DNA of 64,000 bases from Phytohabitans sp037414955 (GTDB lineage Bacteria; Actinomycetota; Actinomycetes; Mycobacteriales; Micromonosporaceae). Of the stretch, positions 9,174-16,715 are shown piece by piece (position 1 is the first letter of the stretch; each line of letters opens with the position of its first letter). Made by a program: the position numbers and the translations under genes. Below the pieces are notes generated by a model that was not told where the DNA came from, made no database searches, and was given only the letters and a program-made list of their open reading frames with translations. The stretch spans positions 5,677-69,676 of the forward strand of contig JBBEWH010000045.1 in assembly GCA_037414955.1 (NCBI GenBank). Direction: 5' to 3'.

Positions 9174-9916
9174 ACTGGACCGCCGACGAGATGATGACCG
9201 TCGCGGCCGCGCGGGCGCTGCGCGACGGCGCCCGCTGCTTCGTGGGCATCGGGCGGCCCAGCACCGCCGCCAACCTCGCCCGCCGCACCCACGCCCCGGA
9301 CCTGGTGCTGGTGTACGAGTCCGGCACGATCGGCGCCAAGCCGGGCACGCTGCCGCTGTCCATCGGTGACGGCGTGCTCGCCGAGACCGCCGACGCGGTG
9401 GTGTCGGTGCCGGAGATCTTCAACTACTGGCTCCAGCCCGGCCGCATCGACGTGGGCTTCCTCGGCGCCGCGCAGATCGACCGGTACGGCAACATCAACA
9501 CCACCGTGATCGGCGACGACTACCGCTCGCCGAAGGTGCGGCTGCCCGGCGCGGGCGGGGCGCCCGAGATCGCCGCCTCCTGCGGCGAGGTGATCGTGGT
9601 GCTCAAGCACAGCAAGCGCGCGTTCGTCGAGCGGGTCGACTTCGTCACCTCGGTCGGCTTCGGCACCGGCCCCGGCGACCGGCGCCGCCTCGGCCTCACC
9701 GGCCGCGGCCCGGTCCTGGTGGTCACCGACCTCGGCATCCTGGAGCCCGACCCGGATACGTGTGAGCTCGTCCTGACCCACGTCCACCCCGGCGTCGACC
9801 CGGCCGACGTCCGCGCCGCGACCGGCTGGCCCCTCACCCTCGCCCCCGAACTGCGCACCACCCCCGACCCCACCGACACCGAACTGCGGGCGCTCCGCAC
9901 CCTGGAGACCAGCTGA
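9170..9916 (+). CDS. pcaJ: 3-oxoadipate CoA-transferase subunit B
   Basis: 248 residues from a GTG that overlaps the stop of pcaI. It matches the beta subunit of class I CoA-transferases, with LVYESGTIGAKPGTLPLSIGD carrying the ESG-type catalytic glutamate near residue 50, and GRIDVGFLGAAQIDRYGNIN. It forms the heteromeric enzyme with PcaI. It ends directly at a 50-bp double palindrome that separates it from pcaH. Confidence 0.87.
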   Translation: MNWTADEMMTVAAARALRDGARCFVGIGRPSTAANLARRTHAPDLVLVYESGTIGAKPGTLPLSIGDGVLAETADAVVSVPEIFNYWLQPGRIDVGFLGAAQIDRYGNINTTVIGDDYRSPKVRLPGAGGAPEIAASCGEVIVVLKHSKRAFVERVDFVTSVGFGTGPGDRRRLGLTGRGPVLVVTDLGILEPDPDTCELVLTHVHPGVDPADVRAATGWPLTLAPELRTTPDPTDTELRALRTLETS

Positions 9917-9966
9917 AAGGAAGGGACCCTTCCTATCGTTTTGTGCATAGGAAGGGTCCCTTCCAA
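9917..9966. repeat. 50-bp double palindrome (GGAAGGGACCCTTCC family), copy 2
   Basis: Two perfect 15-bp palindromes, GGAAGGGACCCTTCC and GGAAGGGTCCCTTCC, flank TATCGTTTTGTGCATA. It lies between pcaJ and pcaH, so it could modulate expression inside the operon by processing or partial termination. Confidence 0.92.
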
Positions 9967-9988
9967 ACACCCCGATGGGAGAGATGCC

Positions 9989-10723
9989 GTGACGGATACC
10001 GGGCTCGTGATACCGGGGTACAAGCGGGATGACGACGGCGCGCATCCGCCGCTGCTCTCGCCGGGCTACAAGTCCACCGTGCTGCGGGCGCCCAGCCAGC
10101 CACCGATCCTGCTGCCCCACACGCTCACCGAGATCACCGGGCCGCTGCTCGGGGAGGGCCGGGTGACGGCGGCCGACGCCGACCTCACGAAGCCGCCCGG
10201 CACGCCGGCGGGCGCCGAGGCGCAGGGCCAGCGGATCATCGTGCACGGCCAGGTGCGGGACAGCGACGGCCGGCCGGTGCCGCACACACTCGTGGAGATC
10301 TGGCAGTCCAACGCGGCCGGCCGCTACCGGCACGACCGGGATTACGACCACGCGCCGCTGGATCCGCACTTCACCGGCGTGGGCCGGGTGCTCACCGACT
10401 CCCTCGGCCGCTACCGGTTCGTGACGATCAAGCCCGGTGCCTACCCCTGGCGCAACCACTTCAACGCCTGGCGGCCAGCGCACATCCACCTCTCGCTGTT
10501 CGGGCGAGCGTTCACCCAGCGCCTCGTGACCCAGATGTACTTCCCGGACGACCCGCTGTTCCGGTACGACCCGGTGTTCAACTCGGTCCCGGAGGCCGCG
10601 CGGCACCGGATGGTCTCCCGGTTCGACCTCGACAACACGGTCGAGGAGTGGGCGCTGGCGTTCGAGTTCGACATCGTCCTGCGGGGGCGCGAGGCGACGC
10701 CGATGGAGGAGGCACACGAGTGA
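9989..10723 (+). CDS. pcaH: protocatechuate 3,4-dioxygenase beta subunit
   Basis: 244 residues from GTG (GGGAGAG upstream). An intradiol dioxygenase: HGQVRDSDGRPVPHTLVEIWQ is the family signature, and the non-haem Fe(III) ligands are two tyrosines (GRYRHDRDY and GAYPWRN regions) and the two histidines of PAHIHLS near residue 165. It opens the protocatechuate ring to 3-carboxy-cis,cis-muconate with PcaG. A longer frame would start in the repeat but has no better ribosome site. Its TGA overlaps the GTG of pcaG. Confidence 0.93.
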   Translation: MTDTGLVIPGYKRDDDGAHPPLLSPGYKSTVLRAPSQPPILLPHTLTEITGPLLGEGRVTAADADLTKPPGTPAGAEAQGQRIIVHGQVRDSDGRPVPHTLVEIWQSNAAGRYRHDRDYDHAPLDPHFTGVGRVLTDSLGRYRFVTIKPGAYPWRNHFNAWRPAHIHLSLFGRAFTQRLVTQMYFPDDPLFRYDPVFNSVPEAARHRMVSRFDLDNTVEEWALAFEFDIVLRGREATPMEEAHE

Positions 10724-11268
10724 GTCACACACCTTCGCAGACCGTCGGCCCATTCCTCCACATCGGACTGCCATGGCCGGACGGGCCGTTCGTGGTCGAG
10801 GAGGGCACGCCGGGCGCCTTCTTGTTGCACGGCACGGTGACCGACGGCGCCGGCGACCTGGTGCCGGACGCGCTGATCGAGACCTGGCAGGCCGACCCGG
10901 CGGGCCGCTTCGACCATCCGGACGACCCGCGCGGCGCGGTGCCGGGCTTCCGCGGCTTCGGCCGCTGCCCGACCGACGACAGTGGACGGTACGCGATCCG
11001 CACGCTGAAGCCGGGCCCGGTGCCCGGCCCGGGCGGCGCGCCGCAGGCCCCGCACATCGACGTGTCGGTGCTGGCGCGCGGCCTGCTGCACCGCGTGGTG
11101 ACCCGGGTCTACTTCGCCGACGAGGCGGCCGCCAACGCCGCCGACCCGGTGCTTTCCGCCGTGCCCGAGTCCCGCCGGGCTACCCTCGTCGCGACACCGG
11201 ACACCGAGGGCTACCGGTTCGACATCCGGTTGCAGGGGGACCATGAAACCGTCTTCTTCGCCATCTGA
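10720..11268 (+). CDS. pcaG: protocatechuate 3,4-dioxygenase alpha subunit
   Basis: 182 residues, GTG start coupled to the pcaH stop. It is the structural partner of PcaH: HGTVTDGAGDLVPDALIETWQA matches the intradiol dioxygenase fold, and APHIDVSVLARGL corresponds to the PAHIH region but lacks the iron-binding histidine pair, as expected for the alpha subunit. It overlaps the start of the next gene by 26 nt. Confidence 0.9.
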   Translation: MSHTPSQTVGPFLHIGLPWPDGPFVVEEGTPGAFLLHGTVTDGAGDLVPDALIETWQADPAGRFDHPDDPRGAVPGFRGFGRCPTDDSGRYAIRTLKPGPVPGPGGAPQAPHIDVSVLARGLLHRVVTRVYFADEAAANAADPVLSAVPESRRATLVATPDTEGYRFDIRLQGDHETVFFAI

Positions 11269-13312
11269 CGCGGGCCTCTTCGACGGCGTGCTGGCCGCCG
11301 GGCCGGTGCGGGCGCAGGTCGCCGACCGGGCCTGGCTGCGGGCCATGCTCGACGTCGAGGCCGCGCTGGCCACCGCGCTGGGCGCGCCGCCGGAGGCCGC
11401 CCGGGCCATCGCCGCCGCGCGCGTCGACCCCGCCGAGTTGGGCGCCGCCGCGGCGGGCGCCGGCAACCCGGTGGTCCCGCTGGTCCGCGCGCTGCGGGCC
11501 GCGGTGCCGCCGGCCGTCGCCGGATACGTCCACAGTGGCGCGACCAGCCAGGACGTGCTCGACTCGGCGGCGATGCTGGTGGCGCACCGGGCGCTCGGGC
11601 CGCTCCTCGGCGACCTCGCCGCCGCGGCCGACGCGGCGGCCCGGCTCGCCGCGGCGCACCGGGACACCCCGGTGGCCGCGCGCACGCTGCTCCAGCAGGC
11701 GCTGCCCACCACGTTCGGCCTGGTCGCCGCCGGGTGGCTGACCGCGCTGGACGAGGCCGCCGACCGGCTCACCTGGGTCCGCGAGCGCCGGCTGGCGGCC
11801 CAACTCGGCGGCGCCGCAGGCACCCTCGCCGCCCTGGACCTCTCTACTGTGGATAGGTTCGCCGCCGCGCTCGGCCTGCCCGCTCCCCCGCTCCCCTGGC
11901 ACACCGACCGCACCCGGATCGCCGACCTGGCCGGCGCGCTCGGCACGGCCGCCGGCGTCGTCGCCAAGGTGGCCCGCGACATCGTCCTCTATGCACAGAC
12001 CGAGGTCGGCGAGCTGGCCGAGGACCGGCCGGGCGGCTCGTCGACGCTGCCGCACAAGCGGAACCCGGTCGCCGCCATCTCCGCCACCGCCTGTGCCGCA
12101 CAGGCGCCCGGGCTGGTCGCCACGCTGCTCGGGGCGATGGCCCACGAACATCAGCGGGCCGCGGGTGCCTGGCACGCCGAGTGGCGCCCGCTGACCACCT
12201 TGCTGGAAAGCGCCGGCGCGGCGACGTACTGGCTGCGGGTGTGTCTGGAAGGCCTGCGGGTCGACCAGGCCCGCATGCGCGCGAACCTCGACCTCACCGG
12301 CGACGCCCTGCTGGCCGAGCAGGTCAGCACCGCCCTGGCCCCGCGCCTGGGCCCCGACGCCGCCCACGAGGCCGTCCGCGCCGCCCTGGCGGCCGGCCAC
12401 CCCCTCAGCGCCCTGGTAGGCCACCCTTTAGACCCCACAACATACCTAGGCAAGGCCGCCCCGCTGACCGACCGCGCCCTCCACACCCACCACGCCCGCC
12501 GATCTCGCGGTTCTCAGCCTCGAATGCCCGATATGGCACCTGACCATCGCAAGATCGACGTGCATTACCGCATCGACGGACCGCGCGACGCTCCGGTGCT
12601 GGTGCTCGCGAACTCGCTCGGCGCGACGTTGCGGATGTGGGATCCGCAGGTGCCGCGGCTGGCCGAGCGATTCCGGGTGGTGCGGTTCGACACCCGCGGG
12701 CACGGTGAGTCGCCGGTGCCGCCCGGGCCATACGACCTCGACGACCTCGGCGGTGACGTGCTGTCCTTGTTGGACACGCTGGGCGTCGACAAGGCCCACT
12801 TCTGCGGCCTGTCCCTCGGCGGCATGGTCGGCATGTGGCTGGCCGCGCACGCCCCGGAGCGGATCGACCGGCTGGTGCTGTGCTGCACGTCGGCCGCGCT
12901 GGGGCCGCCGCGGATGTGGGCCGACCGGGCCCGCACGGTGCGCGACGAGGGCACGTCGGCGGTCGCCGACGCCGGGGTGGCGCGCTGGCTCACGCCCGAG
13001 TTCATCGAGAAGCACGAAGGCGTCGCCGCCGACCTGCGCGACATGATCGCCTCGACGCCGCCCGAGGGGTACGCCGCCTGCTGCGGGGTCATCGAGCGGA
13101 TGGACCTCACCGACGCGCTGCCGGGCATCCGCGCCGCCACCCTGGTCATCGCCGGCGCCGACGACCCGGCCACCCCACCCGTGCACGGCGCGACCATCGC
13201 CGCCGCGATCCCCGGTGCCCGGATCGCCATCGTGCCGCACGCCGCCCATCTGGCCAATGTGGAGCAGCCAGAGACCGTCACCGCGCTGATCCTGGAGCAT
13301 CTCGATGGCTGA
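11243..13312 (+). CDS. pcaB-pcaD: PcaB-PcaD fusion: 3-carboxy-cis,cis-muconate cycloisomerase plus 3-oxoadipate enol-lactonase
   Basis: One uninterrupted 689-residue frame. Residues 1-about 420 are a fumarase/adenylosuccinate lyase-fold cycloisomerase with signature GGSSTLPHKRNPVAA near 265. Residues about 428-689 are an alpha/beta hydrolase with the nucleophile elbow CGLSLGGMVG near 515 and the catalytic histidine in PHAAHLAN. Together they turn 3-carboxymuconate into 3-oxoadipate after PcaC acts. The join is encoded by a 68-bp palindrome (12495-12562), which appears to have removed the pcaB stop. In-frame ATGs at 12524 and 12533 could still give separate PcaD. PcaD is more often fused to PcaC (PcaL); a PcaB-PcaD fusion is unusual. 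Confidence 0.88.
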   Translation: MKPSSSPSDAGLFDGVLAAGPVRAQVADRAWLRAMLDVEAALATALGAPPEAARAIAAARVDPAELGAAAAGAGNPVVPLVRALRAAVPPAVAGYVHSGATSQDVLDSAAMLVAHRALGPLLGDLAAAADAAARLAAAHRDTPVAARTLLQQALPTTFGLVAAGWLTALDEAADRLTWVRERRLAAQLGGAAGTLAALDLSTVDRFAAALGLPAPPLPWHTDRTRIADLAGALGTAAGVVAKVARDIVLYAQTEVGELAEDRPGGSSTLPHKRNPVAAISATACAAQAPGLVATLLGAMAHEHQRAAGAWHAEWRPLTTLLESAGAATYWLRVCLEGLRVDQARMRANLDLTGDALLAEQVSTALAPRLGPDAAHEAVRAALAAGHPLSALVGHPLDPTTYLGKAAPLTDRALHTHHARRSRGSQPRMPDMAPDHRKIDVHYRIDGPRDAPVLVLANSLGATLRMWDPQVPRLAERFRVVRFDTRGHGESPVPPGPYDLDDLGGDVLSLLDTLGVDKAHFCGLSLGGMVGMWLAAHAPERIDRLVLCCTSAALGPPRMWADRARTVRDEGTSAVADAGVARWLTPEFIEKHEGVAADLRDMIASTPPEGYAACCGVIERMDLTDALPGIRAATLVIAGADDPATPPVHGATIAAAIPGARIAIVPHAAHLANVEQPETVTALILEHLDG
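12495..12562. repeat. 68-bp palindromic repeat, diverged copy at the pcaB/pcaD junction
   Basis: The same length as the repeat at 60978-61045 and, by eye, about three quarters identical, with CCCGCCGATCT at one end, GCCCGAT in the centre and GCAAGATCG at the other. It is translated in frame as the PcaB-PcaD linker. Confidence 0.75.
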
Positions 13313-13685
13313 TCCGCAGTACGAGGAGGGCATGGCGGTGCGCCGCGCGGTGCTCGGCGACGCCCATGTCGACCGGGCGATCGCGAACACCACCGAGCTG
13401 ACCGCGCCGTTCCAGGAGCTCATCACCCGGTACGCCTGGGGTGCGGTCTGGGGCCGGGACGGTCTCGACCGGCGCACCCGCAGCTGCGTCACGCTCGCGC
13501 TGCTGGCCGCGCTGCGCTGCGACGACGAGCTGGCCATGCACGTGCGGGCGGCGCGGCGCAACGGCCTCAGCGCCGCGGAGATCGGCGAGGTGCTGCTGCA
13601 CACCGCCATCTACGCTGGCGTGCCGGCGGCCAACAGCGCGCTCGCCATCGCGCAGCGGGTACTGGCGGAGGAGCAGCAACCATGA
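13305..13685 (+). CDS. pcaC: 4-carboxymuconolactone decarboxylase
   Basis: 126 residues, full length for stand-alone PcaC. It shows the family core: helices containing FQELITRYAWGAVWGRDGLD, RTRSCVTLALLAALRCDDELAMHVRAA and the HTAIYAGVPAAN end, where histidine and glutamate residues line the active site. It converts 4-carboxymuconolactone to 3-oxoadipate enol-lactone, the substrate of PcaD. It overlaps the fusion gene by 8 nt and the regulator by 4 nt. Confidence 0.93.
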   Translation: MADPQYEEGMAVRRAVLGDAHVDRAIANTTELTAPFQELITRYAWGAVWGRDGLDRRTRSCVTLALLAALRCDDELAMHVRAARRNGLSAAEIGEVLLHTAIYAGVPAANSALAIAQRVLAEEQQP

Positions 13686-14488
13686 CTGATCTCGGGCGGG
13701 AGGCGCACTTCGTCCAGTCGCTGGAGCGCGGCTTGGCCGTCATCCGCGCCTTCGACGCCACCCACGCTGAGCTGACGCTCAGCGAGGTGGCCCGGATCTG
13801 CGACCTCACCCGGGCCGCCGCGCGCCGGTTCCTGCTCACGCTCGCCGACCTCGGGTACGTCCGCACCGACGGCCGCCTCTTCAGCCTGACGCCGCGGGTG
13901 CTGGAACTGGGGTACGCGTACCTGTCCAGCCTCTCACTGTCCGATGTGGCCGAACCGCACCTGGAACGCCTCGTCGCCGATGTGCGGGAGTCGTCGTCGA
14001 TCTGCGTGCTCGACGGCGACGACATCGTCTACGTGGCCCGCGTGCCCACCTCGCGCATCATGACGGTGGCCATCAATGTCGGCACCCGCTTCCCCGCCTA
14101 CGCCACCTCGATGGGCCGGGTGCTGCTCGCCCACCTGCCCGACGAGGCGCTGGAGGGCTACCTGGCGCGGGTGACGCTGGGCCGGCTGACCGCGCGCACG
14201 GTGACCACGCCGGGCGCGCTGCGCGCCGAGCTGCACCGGGTGCGCGCACAGGGGTACGCCATCGTGGATCAGGAGCTGGAGGAGGGGCTGCGGTCGGTGG
14301 CCGCGCCGATCCGGGACCGCACCGGTGCGGTGGTCGCCGCCGCCAACATCTCCGTGCACGCCAGCCGCAACTCGGTCGAGTCGATCCGCCGCGATCTGCT
14401 GCCGCTCCTGCTCGCCACCACCGCGAAGATCGACGCCGACCTCCGGATCGCCACCCAACCCCCCATGATCAAGGCGTCCTTCAAGTAG
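13682..14488 (+). CDS. pcaR: IclR-family regulator of the pca genes
   Basis: 268 residues. Residues about 10-75 form the IclR winged helix-turn-helix (LTLSEVARICDLTRAAARRFLLTL); residues about 85-255 form the effector-binding domain (YATSMGRVLLAHLPDE, VDQELEEGLRSVAAPIRD). ATG overlaps the pcaC stop (ATGA), so regulator and enzymes are co-transcribed. PcaR/PobR-type IclR proteins respond to beta-ketoadipate pathway intermediates. The last nine residues (PPMIKASFK) come from the 56-bp palindrome, which supplies the TAG stop. Confidence 0.88.
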   Translation: MTDLGREAHFVQSLERGLAVIRAFDATHAELTLSEVARICDLTRAAARRFLLTLADLGYVRTDGRLFSLTPRVLELGYAYLSSLSLSDVAEPHLERLVADVRESSSICVLDGDDIVYVARVPTSRIMTVAINVGTRFPAYATSMGRVLLAHLPDEALEGYLARVTLGRLTARTVTTPGALRAELHRVRAQGYAIVDQELEEGLRSVAAPIRDRTGAVVAAANISVHASRNSVESIRRDLLPLLLATTAKIDADLRIATQPPMIKASFK

Positions 14489-14519
14489 TTCTAGCGACGT
14501 GAAGGACGCCTTGATCATG
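14464..14519. repeat. 56-bp palindrome family, full copy
   Basis: It sits at the convergent junction of pcaR and the HAAS-domain gene. The outer arms pair perfectly; two inner positions mismatch. It supplies the pcaR stop. Confidence 0.95.
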
Positions 14520-14691
14520 GAGCCGCCGCATATACGCCAGTTGGCGGACGTCCCGCGCGGGCGGCGGCGGAAGTATAGGTCCGTAAGCCGATGCCAGGTC
14601 CTTGCCGACGTACTGCCAATGGGCTGCGTCGGTTGGCGACGGGAGTGCGAGGCCCGGAACCCCTCGCTCGGGTCACGCACTCCCATCGGTG

Positions 14692-15294
14692 TCACACGGT
14701 CAGCGCGGGCGCCCCGCCCAGCCGCCGCATCCGGACCGTCAGGTGCACCACCGCGGCGACGAACGGCGTGAGCCCCAGCAGCACGACCAGCCCGGAGATC
14801 GCGGCCTCGCCGTCGTGGAGCCGCATCAGCACCAGAAAGAGGGCCGACCCGGCGGACACCAGCGCCGTCGCGGTGAGCTTGTCGGTGGTCAGCCAGAGCC
14901 GGGACAGCCAGAGCAGCGTCAACGCCAGCGCGAAGGTAAGCACGACACCGGCCACCAACCCGTCCGACCCTTCGCCGAGCACCATCGCGGGACCTACCAG
15001 GAACACCGGTGCCAGGAGGATGAAGACCAGGGCGGTCAGCTCCAGCGGCCCGCGGCCGCGCCGCCGGACCCCGAAGCGGTCCCGGGCCTCCGCGCCGAGG
15101 ACCGCGGGGTCACCGAGGCGGTCGAGCATCGCGCGGACGTCCTCCTCGCGATCGTTCTCCAGCCGATTCTCGGCGATGTGCTCCTGGAACTGGCTGACGA
15201 TCTCGCGGCGCCGGTCGGCCGGCAGGTCGCGCAGCTCGATGCGCAGCCGGCGCAGGTATTGGCCGACCAGCCGGTCCGCGGTGGTCTTCTTCAC
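14692..15294 (-). CDS. HAAS/DUF1700-like domain membrane protein, PadR partner
   Basis: 200 residues. The first 90 are soluble and helical (VGQYLRRLRIELRDLPADRRREIVSQFQEH, DREEDVRAMLDRLGDP), the pattern of the HAAS/DUF1700 domain that is typically encoded beside PadR regulators. Four hydrophobic segments follow, so it is an inner-membrane protein. GTG overlaps the PadR stop (GTGA) and GGAGGG lies upstream. Probably a signalling or stress partner of the PadR protein; the precise role is unknown. Confidence 0.8.
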   Translation of the reverse strand: MKKTTADRLVGQYLRRLRIELRDLPADRRREIVSQFQEHIAENRLENDREEDVRAMLDRLGDPAVLGAEARDRFGVRRRGRGPLELTALVFILLAPVFLVGPAMVLGEGSDGLVAGVVLTFALALTLLWLSRLWLTTDKLTATALVSAGSALFLVLMRLHDGEAAISGLVVLLGLTPFVAAVVHLTVRMRRLGGAPALTV

Positions 15295-15641
15295 GTGCCC
15301 TCCTTCGGGACGATGACGGTGTCGATCGCGTCGCGGAAGCGGATCCACTGGGGAACGAAGTCGTCCAGCTTCTGGCGGCCGGCGGGGGTGAGGCGGTGGT
15401 ACCGGCGGGGCGGTCCCGCCGGCGACTCGTGCCACGTCGTCTCGACCAGGCCGTCGCGCCGCAGCCGGGACAGCAGCGGATAGATGGTGCCCTCGCTGGT
15501 CACGAGGCCCTCGACGGCGCCCAGCTGGCGGAGCACATCCAGGGCGTACTGCTCGCCGTCGCGCAGGATGGCGAGCACGCAATACTCCAGCGTGCCGCGC
15601 CGCAACTGCCCGGCGAGCGCGTCCTCTTTCATGCCCAACAT
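15291..15641 (-). CDS. PadR-family transcriptional regulator
   Basis: 116 residues. The winged-helix core reads RRGTLEYCVLAILRDGEQYALDVLRQLG, then SEGTIYPLLSRLRRDGLVETTW and RRYHRLTPAGRQKL, which is classic PadR. It is co-transcribed with the HAAS-domain membrane protein through a GTGA overlap. A second ATG three codons in is an alternative start; neither has a strong ribosome site. Confidence 0.9.
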   Translation of the reverse strand: MLGMKEDALAGQLRRGTLEYCVLAILRDGEQYALDVLRQLGAVEGLVTSEGTIYPLLSRLRRDGLVETTWHESPAGPPRRYHRLTPAGRQKLDDFVPQWIRFRDAIDTVIVPKEGT

Positions 15642-15676
15642 GGAACCATGCGCCGCAAGGTACTGGCAAGCCCTCC

Positions 15677-15732
15677 CATGATCGAGGCGTCCCTCACGTC
15701 GTGAGAGCTACGTGAGGGACGCCTTGATCATG
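15677..15732. repeat. 56-bp palindrome family, full copy
   Basis: It lies between the PadR gene start and the end of the CPBP protease gene (tandem minus-strand genes). Inner arms CCCTCACGT and ACGTGAGGG pair perfectly. It encodes the tail and stop of the protease. Confidence 0.95.
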
Positions 15733-16614
15733 GGGGTCGGGAGGCGCGGGGAGGGGGACGACCGTGTCGAGGGGGCGCCGCCGGGCCAGCCAGAGGATCA
15801 CCGCCGTGAACAGGCACACGGACACGGCGTCCAGCACCGCCAGCTGCCACGGCGCGTCCGCCAGCGTCTCGTCCGAGTCCAGGTCGCCGAGCGCCGCCAC
15901 CAGCAGGAACGAGACCACGTTGTTGGCGACGTGCAGTGCGATGCCGGCCTCCAGCCCGCCGGTGCGTACCGTGAGCCAGCCGGTCGCCGCGCCGGTCACG
16001 ACCAGCGCGCCGAAGCCCCACGCGGTGCCCCAGCCGTGCAGGGCCGCGAAGACCACCGCCTGCACGGCGATCGGCAGCCACGGCGCCCGCACGTACGCGC
16101 CGACGGCCTGCAGCAGCCAGCCGCGGAAGGCGTACTCCTCACCGGCCGCCTGGAGCGGCACCAGCGCCAGCAGCACCGCGGCGCTCACCAGGAACGTCGG
16201 CAGGCTCACCCACTCCAGGTCCTCGTCGCCGGCCGGGATCAGCATGCCGACACCGATCAGCAGCAGCGTGCAGCCGAACGCCACCAGCAGGCACCGCCCG
16301 AGCCAGCGCCACCGCAGCCGGCCGACAACCGAATGCAGCGTGCCCGCCGGCCGCCGCTGGACGAGCCACGCCGCGAGCAGCGCGAACGGGATCAACACGG
16401 CCAGGCTCGCCAGGAGCAGGGCGGTCTCGGCCAGCGGGCCGACCTCGATCTCGACGAACTCGGTGAGGGCAGCCGCGAAACAGGCGGTCAGCACGAGGAG
16501 GAAGAGATAGCCGCCGACGAATGCGAGCGTCGCCACGATCGGGAGCCACCAGCGATGCCGCGCGGTCCGGGCCAACCGGTGGTACGGCGTGCCGGGCGCG
16601 GGCGGGCTCGTCAT
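15694..16614 (-). CDS. CPBP-family intramembrane metalloprotease (CAAX protease-like)
   Basis: 306 residues with about eight hydrophobic segments. The conserved motifs are EEYAFRG (EExxxR) near residue 148, the histidine in ALHGWG and the third motif HVANN. Such enzymes are intramembrane glutamic/metal proteases; bacterial substrates are mostly unknown. I start at the ATG of MTSPPAPG; an open frame reaches further into the upstream palindrome (MKDALIM) but this looks fortuitous. The C-terminus DQGVPHVALTT is encoded by the downstream palindrome, which supplies the stop. Confidence 0.85.
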   Translation of the reverse strand: MTSPPAPGTPYHRLARTARHRWWLPIVATLAFVGGYLFLLVLTACFAAALTEFVEIEVGPLAETALLLASLAVLIPFALLAAWLVQRRPAGTLHSVVGRLRWRWLGRCLLVAFGCTLLLIGVGMLIPAGDEDLEWVSLPTFLVSAAVLLALVPLQAAGEEYAFRGWLLQAVGAYVRAPWLPIAVQAVVFAALHGWGTAWGFGALVVTGAATGWLTVRTGGLEAGIALHVANNVVSFLLVAALGDLDSDETLADAPWQLAVLDAVSVCLFTAVILWLARRRPLDTVVPLPAPPDPHDQGVPHVALTT

Positions 16615-16644
16615 GCGGCCATCGTGGCACGACCGCACCAGATC

Positions 16645-16700
16645 CATGATCAAGGCGTCCTTCAAGTAGTCCTAACGACGTGAGGGACGCCTTGATCACG
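16645..16700. repeat. 56-bp palindrome family, full copy between divergent genes
   Basis: One of two copies lying between two 5' ends (CPBP protease and Rieske oxidoreductase), where a transcription terminator would not be expected. The last arm base pair is broken (CACG instead of CATG). Confidence 0.93.
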
Positions 16701-16715
16701 GGTAAGTAACACCCC

